Part shown: positions 1 to 11,270 of the stretch, one piece after another
How the letters are laid out: the number at the start of each line of letters is the position of its first letter
Position numbering within the stretch: position 1 is the stretch's first letter
Assembly (NCBI GenBank): GCA_944472155.2
Contig: OX235272.1
Coordinates: 99,392,020 to 99,456,019, forward strand
From: Trichobilharzia szidati
Lineage: Eukaryota > Platyhelminthes > Trematoda > Strigeidida > Schistosomatidae
Direction: 5' to 3'
Length of the DNA stretch: 64,000 nucleotides
The notes under the pieces: model-generated
Database searches by the model: none
Told to the model about the DNA's origin: nothing
The model's input: only the letters and a program-made list of their open reading frames with translations
Translations under genes and position numbers: made by a program

Positions 1-119
1 TTCCTGCCTTCCTTCCTTTTTTTCATCTACGTTGTTTTATTATTATTGTGTGGTGCATCCTTCTTGGTGCCATATTGTACCAAGTTTTAATGCGTTTAAA
101 TAAATAATAAATAAATAAA
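1..119 (+). repeat. 3' end and TAAA-rich tail of an unidentified retroelement
   Basis: The stretch ends in runs of TAAA/TAA units (about 97-119) and abuts the point where the DSCC1-like reading frame stops matching. The same kind of tail closes the SINE at 13610-13794 and appears in reverse at about 10989-11005. I infer the 3' end of a non-LTR element or SINE in plus orientation; the body lies outside the window and no target duplication can be tested. Confidence 0.35.
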
Positions 120-120
120 G

Positions 121-660
121 CATTGACAGGAAAACCATGAGCACGCCAGTCACAAGCATTTTCATCAGCAAGAGCGAACAGATCTCTGATTACCTGTGTC
201 AAGTATTCAAGATCCGAAATTCGAATATATCCCTCTACTTCACATATGCGTAATCCTCGGAACGCCAGCATAAGCTCAAACTTGCTACATGGTAGACGAG
301 CTTGAACAGCTTCAAGATCTAAGTAAGTGGGGCGTGAAATCGTATCTTCAGATTCACATTCATCCTCAACAGGACCGTAATATAGAGATGACGCTGACAT
401 AAGTCTTAACTGCCTGAAGGAGGGAGCTGCACACTGATGAAGTTCAAAATAATTATTTTTCATAGCTTGAATCGTTGTGACGATTACTGAATTTTCCTTC
501 GGATAGTTAGTTGAAGGTGGTCACCAGTTAGAAGCTAGAGGAAGAGTATTTGAGGTTTCCGCTTCTATGACAGAGAACGTTTTGTCATTTGTACAAGCGA
601 ACACACGACCCATATTATTAGGCTTGTACTCATCTCTCAAAGTGATAACTTTATTTCCCC
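121..660 (-). pseudogene. DSCC1: DSCC1-like (sister chromatid cohesion DCC1) pseudogene, downstream part
   Basis: DCC1 belongs to the alternative clamp loader CTF18-DCC1-CTF8, which acts in sister chromatid cohesion in the nucleus. This frame carries stretches resembling the animal protein as I remember it: a CTNDKTF-type segment followed by AETSNTLPL (about 540-610), KNNYFEL (445-463), YYGP (about 380) and EGYIRISDLEY (about 190-235). The frame is continuous with the upstream part at 6938-7116 once the inserted element and one CCCC copy are discounted. It has an in-frame TGA at 521-523 and ends abruptly at the A-rich tail near 120, far short of full DCC1 length. The absence of introns over roughly 240 codons plus the stop suggests a processed or decayed copy; a real exon with an assembly error is the alternative. 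Confidence 0.65.
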
Positions 661-1049
661 TGTAAGAGTTAGACTTGGGGTTTACTTCTACCTGACAATA
701 ACCACTCTTACAAACTCCTTCACCGTTTATGACCTTAATTAGTACTCTGCCTACGTGCAAGTACTAAAGAACGGAATCAAAGTTAGAAGACTCGAAATGG
801 CAAGTGTAACTGGGCCGGAATTATATTTACACAAAGAGATAAGCAATTTGATAAGAAATAAACAGTACACACTTATCTGGAGGTGAGATGGTTGTCGGCT
901 CGTAGAGTGTACTAGGTGAAAGTACAGCGAGAGAGCGAGACAGTAACCGTACAGGAGGAACCGGAGTACAAAGCGGAAGTGGAAGTGAAGTTAAACATGT
1001 CAGGTTGCATTCATTCAAACAAAAGTTCAAAGGTACAATGTACACTACA
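661..1049 (-). repeat. 3' LTR of element A
   Basis: 389 bp, TG...CA ends, identical by eye to 6549-6937. In minus orientation it follows the polypurine tract (AAGGGGGG, rc of about 1056-1063). Confidence 0.95.
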
Positions 1050-2389
1050 GGTTATCCCCCCTTAGAAAGTTGGTGGGATAACAGCAAGCTTCGATATATA
1101 AAAGTAACAAGGTGGCGTACTATAACGGTGAATGGACAAGAAAATGTGAAGATAGTAATAAAATAGCTGTTTTTCTTTTTTTTTAAATATATATTGAGAA
1201 AGGAAAGAATGAAGGAAAAAAATGAAGGCAATTTATGAGCACTAAGTACATGATCGACGGAGTAAGATGGAATATAAGAAGGAATAACGCTGGTGCCTTG
1301 GTGCGATTTTTTTAAAATTTTTTTTGTTTTAACAGCGTTTATTTATACTTGTCTTTTTTTTATTTTATTTATTTATTTAGATTTTTTTTACGACATACTT
1401 TTACGGACTGGTTATGTGGAGGTGTGATGGTTTACCTCCGTTACCCACGTTGTTATAACTGGAAGGTGGCTCATTATGTCTAAGTTTCCTCTTAGACTAA
1501 TGCTCCATCCTTCCTCATCAACTAAAACTAGTAGTAACACCAAAGGCAATCAATATGCCAGCGTATTAGGAGGAATAAAGTAAAAGCAACAGAAAAGAAT
1601 AGAAGAAGAGGTTAAGATTTAAGAATCAGCATAGGGTGTTAACAAAAACTTAAGCGGAATAAATGCGAGGGAACTAGTGTAACATGGAAGTGATACGCCA
1701 AAATGAAATAAAACAAGGAAAATTGCTAACGCTGTGAAAACTGATGGAATGTACAGAGAAGTGTGTGCAAAACCAATAGTTATGAGTAGGTACAATCGCC
1801 ATTTAAAAAAAGATGTTGCAAGCTGTATAATTAAAGTCGTACGAAGTAATTACAAATGCGGGTCACAAAATAAATAAGTGTCATCATGGCACAACCCGAG
1901 TGAACATAATAAAGTCTGTAAAAAACAATAGATTGAGCAGATTAAAGTGTACAGCAGGGAAGTGACACAGTCATGGGCAATAATATGTAAGGGTTCGTTG
2001 ACTTATATAGTACAAGTTTTGCTTATTATATTTTTTTAAAATTTTATTTTAAGACTTTTTTGTTTTTACATTTTATCTTTTTATTTCTTATACTTTATTA
2101 TTTTTTATTGGTCTATATTTTGTTATTTCGCTTGGTAATTCCACAAGTGATGGGAGGCATCATACGACGATAGAGTTGATTGATGTAGTTAGCTGTTCGA
2201 GTGTAAGGCCGAAAATAAAATGCTAGAACTCTCTGTAAAGAGAAAGAGATCTAACAAGGTTAGTAACTGTAAAAGCGGCTACTGCCCACAAACTAAATCA
2301 AAAGGGTAAATACCATGAAAAATGAATGTAAACTGCGACAAAGAAAGAAAAAAAATGAGAGTATGAACTACTCTTATACGTAAAAGTGT
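1050..2389 (-). other. Long non-coding 3' region of element A with polypurine tract
   Basis: About 1.34 kb between the pol stop (2390) and the 3' LTR. It is AT-rich with several poly-T/poly-A runs and no reading frame of note. The G-run next to the LTR is the plus-strand primer tract. No envelope-like frame is visible. Element F has only about 0.33 kb in this position. Confidence 0.7.
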
Positions 2390-5300
2390 TTAGTTAACGA
2401 ATTCGCAGTATCGCTTAGGCCAGTGCACACGCCGACCGGCGCGTGTAACTGATGCCTTACTTGTTGCATCTGGCGAACTGATAGGTTTAGCAGGATTGTT
2501 GACCATCAGACTTGGCTGGGGTGTGAGTGCGGGCGTAGTTGCTGGTTGCGTAGGCGTGAGGGGTACCGAGTCTTCAATGTAGGCCGCTTTAAGTCTGTCT
2601 ACACTTACGGTGTCTTGCCGGCCAAATCGATCAATAACAAAAAATTTTTCTTTTCTACTAACGACCTTGAATGGTCCATCGTAAGGAGGTTGTAAGGGTC
2701 TACGAACGGTGTCGCAACGCACAAAAACGTGTGTACAGCCATCGAGTCTAGCGTCTACTTGCACTCTCTTGTTTTGTGTGCGTGTGGGAGTTGGTTGCAG
2801 GCGTTGCATAAGGCGCTTGAGGTTCTGAGCATAACAGTGTACATCCGTAGCACTTGGCTCACCACTTTCAGGTGAGATAATTTCACCCGGTAGACGAAGG
2901 GTGGTACCGAATACCAACTCTGCGGAGGTGCACTGTAAGTCTGCTTTGAGCATGGAACGGATGCTAAGTAGAACTAGGGGAAAGAACTCGGTCCACTTAG
3001 TATTCTCGGTAGCCATTAACGAAGCTTTCAGTTGACGGTGAAAACGCTCCACAAGTCCATTTGCTGCTGGATGGTACGCGGTTGTTCGGATGCGTTTGCA
3101 CCCCAGCAGCTCTAAGAGCTTCTTGAAGTGGGTTGATTCAAACTGCTGTCCACGGTCTGTAGTCACCGTAGATGGACATCCGAATTGAGCTACCCAGCGT
3201 TCCATGAACACTCGGCAAATGGTTTCCGCAGTCGTATCGGGAATGGGAATAGCTTCTGGCCAACGAGTGAACCGGTCGACACATGTCAACAAATAACAGT
3301 GGCCATTTGATGGTGGTAGAGGACCTACTATGTCTAGATGAACGTGGCTAAAGCGAGCATCGGGTGTGGAGAAGGAACCCACTGGGGTGATGTTGTGTTT
3401 GTGTACTTTAGCTCGTTGACACGGCACACAGGCACGTGCCCAGATACGCACGTCTCGATTGATACCAGGCCAGACAAATCTAGCTGACACTAGTTTGTCC
3501 GTTGCCCGGATACCTGGGTGGGAAAGGTTGTGTAGGCTATCAAAAACTGTACGGCGCAATGAAGGTGGAACGATGGGCCTCGGGGTACCGATGGACAGAT
3601 CGCAGAGGATGGTACCCTCGCTATTAACGAGCGGGATACGCTTGATATGTAAGGAGGTATTTGACGACAGCTTATCAAGGTCTAACTCTGTAAGCTGACG
3701 TTGCGCCATTTGTTTCAAGTCAATGGTTGGAGGCGCCGACATGGTACATATCCGAGACAAGGCGTCTGCCACAGCATTGTCCACCCCCGAAATATGTCTA
3801 ATATCCGAAGTGAATTGAGAGATATAATCCAAGTGACGCAATTCGCGTGGGGAATATCTATCTGTAGTAGTGTGGAGGGCATACGTCAGTGGCTTGTGAT
3901 CGGTAAATACTGTGAATTTCCGACCTTCGACAAAATGGCGAAAATGCTTGATAGCCGCGTATATGGCGAAAAGTTCTCTGCCAAAGGTGCCATACCTCGC
4001 TTCCGCGGCGGACAACTTCCGGGAGAAAAAGGCAACTGGTATCCATGAAGTATGTACCAGTTGCTGTAGAACAGCTCCAATGGCTGTGTTAGATGCGTCA
4101 ACTGAGATGCTTAGTGGAAGATGGACGTCAAGGTGGATTAGCATGGTGGCGTCTGCAATTGCCGACTTTATATTCTGGAAGGCTTCTCGAGCCTCTGATG
4201 TCATGCTGAACGTTTTTCTCCTACCCTTTAGTAGGTCTGTGAGTGGTAGTAAAATATGTGCACATTGGGGAACAAACCGTCGATAATAGCTTACCATGCC
4301 GAGAAATGTGCGCAAAGATTTCATTGACGCAGGTTCCGGGAAGTCGCGTATTGCCTGTACCTTCTCAGGTAGCGGGCGAATTCCCTGCTCGTTAATGACA
4401 TGTCCCAGGAAGGTCAATGAATGGACGCCAATCTGACATTTGGACATGTTTAGTGTCAAACCATGGGCTGTTAGCCGCTCGAAAACCATCTGTAGATGCG
4501 TACGGTGGCTAGCTTCGTCTGGGCTAGCCACGAGAATATCGTCGAGGTAAGCATGTGCGCAATCTAATCCTCGCAAAACATCGTGAATAAACCGCTGGAA
4601 TGTTTGTGCAGCGTTGCGGAGTCCAAACGGCATTCGAAGAAATTCGAAAAGACCAAAAGGGGTGGTCACTGCCGTTTTAGGAATATCATCTGGGTGAACT
4701 GGAATCTGGTGATAGGCCCTGGTTAAGTCCAGTTTACTGAATACCGTGGCACCCTTGAGAGACGACGTAAGGTCATGAATACGTGGTACGGGGTAACGAT
4801 CAGGTACGGTCTGTGCGTTAAGCCTGCGGTAGTCACCACAAGGCCTCCAATCTATCCCGTTAGACTTTGCTACCACGTGTAAAGGGGAAGACCACGGGCT
4901 GCTGGAAGGACGGATTATCCCCATATCTAACATATGTTCGAATTCAGCCTTCACGGCTTGTAGTTTTTCTGGGGACAATCGCCGTGGTTTAGCGAAGACC
5001 GGTGGACCAGTGGTCACGATATGATGAGTGACAGTAGACGTCACACAAGGAAGTTTAGAAACCGGTTTGAACAGATTGGCAAAGGACTGAAAAACTTCAG
5101 CGTAAGGGCCGTTAGAGGCAGGAGTTGAGTATACTGGGCTTAATGCAGGCGTGTGTGTCACAACACCGGAGATCGAAAGGCTTGTAGCTGAATCGATCAG
5201 TTTGTGTTTGCCAGTATCAACCAGTAGCTGATAGTGTTGCATGAGATCCATGCCAATAATACCGGTAGTTACATCTGCTACAAGGAAAACTCAGCGAAAT

Positions 5301-5548
5301 GACCTACGTAGGCCTATGTTAAGGTCCAGGAACTTTTTGCCATACGTTGTGATTGGCGAACCGTTTGCGGCGCGAAGCTGTAAGGAAAGTGGCCGCTTGC
5401 GCTCTTCAGATGTTGGTGGGATTACGCTAACTTCCGCCCCAGTGTCAACTAGGAAGCGTGTCCCAGTGGTACGGTCGGTAACATAGAAGAGGCGACATGG
5501 AAGTGGTTCGCCAGCGACGTTAGTCGCCAATACGTGCTGGCTTACTGG
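2390..5548 (-). pseudogene. Element A pol: protease, reverse transcriptase, RNase H, integrase (one stop)
   Basis: Polyprotein that would copy and integrate the element. Protease motif LVDTGAEVSVIPP lies near 5440. The main open part (5251-2390, 953 codons) holds RT with FSKLDL and YLDD (residues 235-238), a gypsy-type RNase H ([18 protein letters not shown]), the HHCC zinc finger of integrase (HPGIRAT ... CVPCQ) and the catalytic core ([25 protein letters not shown]). The frame is -1 relative to gag and is entered near the GGGAAAC heptamer at 5548-5554. A TGA at 5291-5293, where relatives H and F have tryptophan (FEWEF), interrupts the protease region. The C-terminus ends with the [14 protein letters not shown] tail shared with the CsRn1 group. 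Confidence 0.9.
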
Positions 5549-5554
5549 TTTCCC
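5510..5554 (-). promoter_or_regulatory. Predicted -1 ribosomal frameshift site of element A
   Basis: GGGAAAC (rc of 5548-5554) sits in the gag frame as G GGA AAC, the canonical X XXY YYZ arrangement. Downstream, GCCAGC (rc 5536-5541) pairs perfectly with GCTGGC (rc 5510-5515), with an inner GAC/GTC. Pol lies in the -1 frame. The same heptamer and a similar stem recur in F, H and J. Confidence 0.7.
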
Positions 5555-6375
5555 GTTTGCTGGCCATCAAAGGTGCACGGGCGAGTGCACTTTTGGGCCT
5601 TATCACCAAAACGCCGGTGATACCAGCACACTCCAGGCTGGGAATTTTTAGGCCTATGACGTCTGCTGCCAGCTCGTGAAGAAGATCTGCCACGAGTCGA
5701 GCTGGTGCGGCTATGTGAACGACCTCTAGATCTCCTATCGAGTTTTAACTTTCCTATCTCTTCGTACAGCTTATTGAGGTGAGCCACCACATCAACGTTG
5801 GATGACCCCACGGCAGAGGAGGTCCTAGTCTGCGTGGAACTAGCGGTAACGGCAGCTGAGATATTCGTGTTTGATGTAGTAGTCTCTACTACTCTATCGG
5901 CTGCCTCAGCTAGCTCAGATAAGGGGGAATGGTTGATTGGGGCTTAAATAGTCTGAATCGTCTGGGGTAACCGTTGTAACCACAGCTGTTTCAAGAAGGC
6001 ATCATCTATTTTGAAGTCGGCCACCAACTGCCTCATTTGACGTAACAGTTGGGTGGGCTTTCTATCACCTAGGTGAACATCTCGGAATAGCTCCTGCACT
6101 TTCTGTTGTTCGGTAAGTGCCACGCGCTTAATAAGCGCCTGCTTGAGACGCTCGTACAAGCCCGGGGATCGGTCCGCAAGGACATCAGATACATCTTCCA
6201 TGACGTGCTCAGGAAGACTTACTATAACTAGGTTCACCTTAGTCTCCTGTGAGTGTATATTACGAAGTGCGAACATAGCTTCGATGTGTTCGAACCATCG
6301 GGCAGGATGCTGAGTCCAGAAGGTGGGGAGTTGCAAGGTAATAGCCATTTCTGAGGCGGTACTGGCGTCAGTCAT
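5542..6375 (-). pseudogene. Element A gag (one in-frame stop)
   Basis: Capsid/nucleocapsid polyprotein. I start it at the ATG at 6375 (MTDASTASEM), which aligns with the Gag starts of F and H. The capsid part resembles them (PTFWTQHPARWFEHIEAMF, LGDRKPTQLL). TAA at 5944-5946 interrupts it at the end of the capsid-like region, and the same frame then continues through an Arg/Ser-rich linker to the knuckle CWYHRRF...KCTRPC (CX2HX9CX3C), a CHCC pattern reported as characteristic of the CsRn1 clade. The natural stop is at 5542-5544, six bases after the slippery heptamer. Confidence 0.85.
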
Positions 6376-6531
6376 TTTGCACACGGGACGATATATTAAT
6401 AAAATGACAACAAATATGATACCAAAAATATGAGTAAAAACAAGGCAAATAAAATTTATAAATTTAAAACAAATTACCAATATGCAAAAGGACTATTTAC
6501 ACTTTAGGCTACTACGTAGGCAAACGGTGAA

Positions 6532-6546
6532 AACTCGGGCTCACCA
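6532..6546 (-). promoter_or_regulatory. Primer-binding site of element A
   Basis: TGGTGAGCCCGAG lies just inside the 5' LTR in minus orientation, ending in the TGG expected to pair with a tRNA CCA end. F and H share TGGTGAGCCC. For the CsRn1 clade tRNA-Trp has been reported as primer; I cannot check the tRNA here. Confidence 0.7.
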
Positions 6547-6548
6547 CT

Positions 6549-6937
6549 TGTAAGAGTTAGACTTGGGGTTTACTTCTACCTGACAATAACCACTCTTACA
6601 AACTCCTTCACCGTTTATGACCTTAATTAGTACTCTGCCTACGTGCAAGTACTAAAGAACGGAATCAAAGTTAGAAGACTCGAAATGGCAAGTGTAACTG
6701 GGCCGGAATTATATTTACACAAAGAGATAAGCAATTTGATAAGAAATAAACAGTACACACTTATCTGGAGGTGAGATGGTTGTCGGCTCGTAGAGTGTAC
6801 TAGGTGAAAGTACAGCGAGAGAGCGAGACAGTAACCGTACAGGAGGAACCGGAGTACAAAGCGGAAGTGGAAGTGAAGTTAAACATGTCAGGTTGCATTC
6901 ATTCAAACAAAAGTTCAAAGGTACAATGTACACTACA
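6549..6937 (-). repeat. 5' LTR of element A
   Basis: 389 bp, identical by eye to 661-1049, with TG...CA ends, next to the CCCC duplication at 6938-6941. Confidence 0.95.
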
Positions 6938-7116
6938 CCCCCTTCCTTAATTATTTCATCAGCTAAAGAATTCGGTACTTCAATCAACTTGTACTCTTCA
7001 GATGATAATGGAGAGTCGAATTTTACCGACTGAAATATGTTGCATGTAAATGAGCTATCCAATTTAGCACACTCAAGCAATTCTTTCATCGATTCATAAG
7101 TCCTTGTAGTTGACAT
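6938..7116 (-). pseudogene. DSCC1: DSCC1-like pseudogene, upstream part with start codon
   Basis: Begins with ATG at 7116 and runs about 59 codons to the insertion. The segment YKLIEVPNSLADEI corresponds to the FCLLELEPTL region I recall near the DCC1 N-terminus. Its frame (codon positions 0 mod 3) joins exactly to the downstream part at 656 when element A and one CCCC copy are left out. See 121-660 for the rest and for the decay evidence. Confidence 0.6.
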
Positions 7117-7342
7117 ACTTACAGCGAATTAAGGCTTCGCGACTAAACCAACCAGCTCAGAGAACACTTTTAATTGCAAATCATCCACCTGAGCTACAAA
7201 TCTTCTCTATTATTTCAAAAACGAAAAATGACTCAGCGAAAAGTTGAGTAACGGAAGGAGAAGCTGAGCACAATATACGCTGCACAGAATAGAGTAGTGA
7301 AGAAGAGTGCTACCCAATCGGGCAAATAGGGCGAACAAATTG

Positions 7343-7576
7343 TTAAAAAGGGGGACTGTGCGGCTTCTGGGAAAAAAGGGAAAATCTTAGCATTTCCGAA
7401 TTTTGTCCCCTTTTCCTCTCAACGGAATGTCCCATATTTGTCCCCTTTTTAACATGATTTTCCCCATATTTGTAGGATTCGGTTAGATCTGGATATCGGA
7501 TGAATTCATTGAATTCAGCAAGTATATCCTCTGGTTTATCATTTCTATCCTCAGCTGTAACAGTATATGTTATCAG
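7343..7576 (-). other. Unidentified open segment
   Basis: A minus-strand frame of about 77 codons without a clear start: an acidic first half (TAEDRNDKPEDILAEFNEF) followed by a basic, lower-complexity half with repeated GGGACA-type words, ending in TAA at 7343-7345. The first half looks coding-like, but I recognise no family and see no convincing splice sites. It could be an exon of a minus-strand gene or a transposon remnant. Confidence 0.2.
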
Positions 7577-9191
7577 TTATGCACCCGACTTGATAAAACG
7601 CTCATGCCGATTGCGAAGTTCACCAAGCATCTAAATGATGTTTGAAATTACTGCAGAACTGGACAATCACAAGCCAGTAAATCACTTGTTAATCTCACTC
7701 GTAGGGACACACGTAATTATGGCCGTCGACAGGCTGCCCATAGGTAGGTGCTATAGTGTGCGGCTTTGTGTGGTTGTGTTATGCGTGGTTTGCAAGCAAC
7801 TGTGATGAATATAAATGTGACATTTGACTAATCCAACGTTGTTTAACTGTTTTTATACAGACACAATGTTCTTTTCGTTGTAGACTCCCTGAAAACTGGA
7901 TAGCCATTATGGTGGTTATCAGTGACTGCGATCCAATGGGTCCCAATGCATTTCTTGAGTTGCGGTTAGACGTGCCTAGTCCGTCTAAAAGATCATAACT
8001 GCTGGTAGAGTGGTGAAACAATGACATTTAAATATTTAACTCCGGAAAGCACACTAGTCCCAATACTAATATAATAACACTCAGTAATTATGCATAATCA
8101 ATTCTTGAAATTTGATTGTCATTACAATACTTAAAATGATTAAAATGTTTATGCAGCAAATATTCTCTTGTTCACCACGCTTGTTTCCCTTATAACACTC
8201 ACTTATTGAGCTTAATGTATTCTTTGATAATACGAATTATAATATTGATTACACTCTTATCATATATAGTTTGATTTACTTTACGGCTCCCTGTAAGACT
8301 AACTACCCTTCTTCAGTATACACACACTGCAGTATTGTTAACCAAATGTTAAAATTTTGTTGGTTCTGTGTTAATATCTTTTATAATATGTGTAGACAGG
8401 TTACTTTGCAATGTCAAATGTTTACTACATAAAAGACTGTCATGATAATTTAGTACAATAAGTCCTGCCAACCGACCTTACCTTCAGTTCATACTACCTA
8501 CATTGAACTCTAACTATAGTGTTCTGCTGAATCTTGCTCCACCATTCACAAAACCTATCCTTTTTACTCGTTAAGGTTTTAACATCTTGTAAACTAATCT
8601 GTTCATTAGGACGCATGAACACGTATATAATATGTTCATAAATCTGTATGTGAAGATCTATTAGAAGCACTCACTAAGAAATCTAGGGAAATGGAATGTG
8701 AGGTACGTACGTGTCTGGAACCAAGCAATATATTTGCTGTAGCCATAACAGTCAGAGCCTAACATCATAAAAGGAGGGAGGGTGGCGCATGCTGATCAGT
8801 AGATATGGTGGTGGTCACTAAGGTGAATCGCCCCATTCTGCAGGAACAGCAATATGCAATTTGACAGCTCGAGATTTCTATGAGGGCTTGAAACTATCTT
8901 GAAAAAGATAATAATGATCGCCTAGACATATCATGCTTCTATCTTTAAACATATACCATTCGCTCAGCCCATTGTTGAGATGCGACTAAGTGGGCTCTGA
9001 ACAGATTTACGGGGCATCTTATGAATTAACATGCTTTCCTTTGTCGAATCTTCGAATATCACTTCACAATGTCTCATGTCATTCATTTTCTAATAACGTC
9101 TTCACTTGCTCCTAATTATATTACACTAAACCTAACATTTTATAGCTCTTTATGAATTTGATTTGACTTATTTTATTCCTATTCTCTATAG
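7577..9191. other. Non-coding, nothing recognised
   Basis: AT-rich sequence. I see no reading frame with family motifs, no tRNA-like boxes and no terminal repeats. Short coding-like stretches (for example plus strand about 8643-8702, followed by GTACGT) are too short to call. Confidence 0.4.
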
Positions 9192-10412
9192 GGTACGGTT
9201 GTGCACCAAATACACGAAAAGGTATGTAATAAAAACAACCGGCTTGTGGATAATTGTATTAAAACCAAAAGTGGACATCATGATAGTAAGACCTATATAG
9301 GTAGCATTATACATTGCAAATGAACTTTGTCAGCCCAGGGATTATAGTCTCCCATTGTATTTCCTTTATGAATGCATCTATTAATGATACATTGCACTTA
9401 CCTATTTCATTACACTTTATTGATTCACCTTCGCACCTTTACTTTTCTAAAACAGCTTACTATCCCTTGTAAACGTTGTACTTACCTCAATATTGGTTGG
9501 CTATCGTATGCCTACAAACACGGGTCGAAAACGAAACGAAGTCGATTTTCCCGCGCAACCTGGAGGACTATTGTTCAATTCAATAATGATACGGCATGGG
9601 TCAGACAATGAGTGTATTTATATATATATATCGAATATTTAGCTGTTCAAACATTATTAACTTGTAGAAAATCTACTATTTGACATTATATCATACTTGA
9701 TCGTGCCTGTGAAAATGGCATGCATTTTCATATAAATTTATGTTTATATGAAAATATGCATTAGTATTATTGTGCAGTATTTTCTACTTCGATATTTCTC
9801 ACTTACATGATCTGGTATCCTGTGTTTCTTGCGAATTAGCTGTGGCACTAATGTGCTTCGTTAACGAGGCTTTTTTCTATAATTTCATCGCAGGTAATCA
9901 GTGCGAGCGGAAGCAGCACATATGTAAGAAGCTGTGAACGCATTGGAAGACTTCCAAATGGCGAGTACTTTATATGTTGCTAACAGTGACGACCTTATTC
10001 ACATACCAGTATGTGGCTACGTTCACATGCAGAGGAAAAATCGACGAATGAGACTGACAGTTAATGATATTACATGTGCGTAACTTTCATGATATTTTCT
10101 GCACCATTAATGTGCTTCACATTTCAAAAGAAATGTACGCTATGATGACTGAATTTATTGAATACTTAAGTCATATATGGTCATGCACGTTAATTATTTA
10201 AATGCTTAATTTATGTAACTGAATTTAATCTGTAGCACTTTGGGAATGTTGAGTCGTACTGAGGTCTGTCATTTAGTTATATTCAGCGGAAGCAGACGTA
10301 GTTACATTCTCACAAAGGCATCCGAAAAACACTGGCGAGTGTTTTGCGACTTATGACCAGATACATTTGCATAAGCAGTTGTAGGAAGTGATTCTGGATA
10401 CAACAAGTGAAG
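9192..10412 (+). other. Candidate exons of an unidentified plus-strand gene
   Basis: Several stretches have good splice signals. 9192-9221 is 30 bp, with TTCTCTATAG before and GTATGT after. 9456-9611 is 156 bp (AACAG before, GTGTAT after) and is open for 52 codons including RKRNEVDFPAQPGGLLFNS; it joins 9192-9221 in phase. 9894-9923 is 30 bp (TTTCATCGCAG before, GTAAGA after). An open frame at about 9931-10083 includes SDDLIHIPVCGYVHM. A stretch from 10287 (ATTCAG before) is open for about 100 bp to a TAG. I cannot join all of them into one frame, so the gene may be decayed or mis-parsed. I do not recognise the product. Two 30-bp symmetric exons are reminiscent of schistosome micro-exon genes, but no signal-peptide exon was found. 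Confidence 0.3.
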
Positions 10413-10460
10413 GTAAGTTCACTCATTGACTTATAACCATGCAGATATTCTTTCTTCCAG

Positions 10461-10658
10461 TTTGCGATACCGGATAACTTTGGATGTGGGTATACAGTTC
10501 TGTTCACTTTAAAAGCAGAAGAATTTAAAGGTGACACAATTTGGACACTGGGCAGATCCCGTCGAATAATGGGAGATACTTCCCAAACGAAGACTTTCAT
10601 CATTGACTGTGCTCAGCCCATACATGTTAATAAGCTCGTTTGTGTTGCAGCGAAATAA
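10461..10658 (+). CDS. Candidate terminal exon, unknown protein
   Basis: Strong acceptor TTCTTTCTTCCAG before 10461, then one frame open for 65 codons to TAA at 10656-10658, which overlaps a polyadenylation signal AATAAA (10654-10659). The other two frames close early. The peptide has globular character (FGCGYTVLFTLKAEEFKGD, IMGDTSQTKTFIIDCAQP) with four cysteines. It most likely ends the gene whose candidate exons lie at 9192-10412. I do not recognise the family. Confidence 0.45.
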   Translation, partial: FAIPDNFGCGYTVLFTLKAEEFKGDTIWTLGRSRRIMGDTSQTKTFIIDCAQPIHVNKLVCVAAK

Positions 10659-10659
10659 A

Positions 10660-11235
10660 ATTTTCTACCTAATATTCTTGTGCTGTATTTCTTCTGCATT
10701 TGGTGGGAGTACGGCATGCTAGACCGGTACTCCCTAGGATATGAACCCATTACTATACGCAAGTGTAATTCTCTACGAACACTACCAATCAGTATAAGTG
10801 GCGAGTTATAAGTAATTTAGTCAAGCCTAAACATCTGCCTAAAATTACGTGATTACGTCTCCTAGCCAAAGGTCAGTCTGCAGGGACGAATTACAAAACA
10901 ACCCAAACTCTGTATTTGAAAATAAGAATGGAATTCAGGCACTGCGGTGGAGTTCGATTTAGTATAGGATTAAGTGTATTCAAAAGTAGTATTTATTTAT
11001 TTATTTACTCCTGTTTATGCAGGAACATACCAATTGTACAGGCATGGATAAGTTATTATATAAATTACACATGTTTCGATGTATGTTGAATTTACAGTTT
11101 GTTTGTTCTTTCTGACATTAGAGTCAGTCGGAACAGTCTGCAAAATAGTCTGTCTGTGTAACACATAAAGAGATATAGAAATGTTGTCTTCGCATTAACC
11201 CACAAGGCACTACACACGACACCCATAAAAGGACA
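10660..11235. other. Non-coding spacer with a reversed TTTA run
   Basis: No coding signal. TTTA repeats at about 10989-11005 followed by unique sequence could be the tail of a minus-oriented retroelement. Confidence 0.35.
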
Positions 11236-11270
11236 CAACTAGAACCTAACAATAGGTGGAATAATAGACT

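Larger units (their letters stand above)
661..6937 (-). mobile_element. Element A: Ty3/gypsy LTR retrotransposon, CsRn1/Boudicca-like
   Basis: Two 389-bp LTRs (661-1049 and 6549-6937), identical by eye, begin TG and end CA, and are flanked by a 4-bp duplication CCCC (657-660 and 6938-6941). In minus orientation the order is 5' LTR, primer-binding site, gag, protease, RT, RNase H, integrase, a long non-coding 3' region, polypurine tract, 3' LTR. The element is 6277 bp and lies inside a DSCC1-like reading frame. Gag and pol each contain one in-frame stop, so this copy cannot make complete proteins without readthrough, yet the LTR identity implies a very recent insertion. Confidence 0.95.

Noticed and set aside
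486..521. Short intron in the DSCC1-like frame around the TGA at 521-523
   Set aside because: GT at 524-523 and AG at 488-487 would bound a 37-38-bp intron, but joining them shifts the frame; reading straight through keeps the same frame on both sides, so a nonsense change fits better.
827..1045. 72-codon minus frame in the LTR of element A, repeated at 6715
   Set aside because: Lies inside the LTR and owes its repetition to LTR duplication.
3459..4286. Plus-strand frames across element A pol
   Set aside because: Antisense shadows of a conserved pol gene; no motifs.
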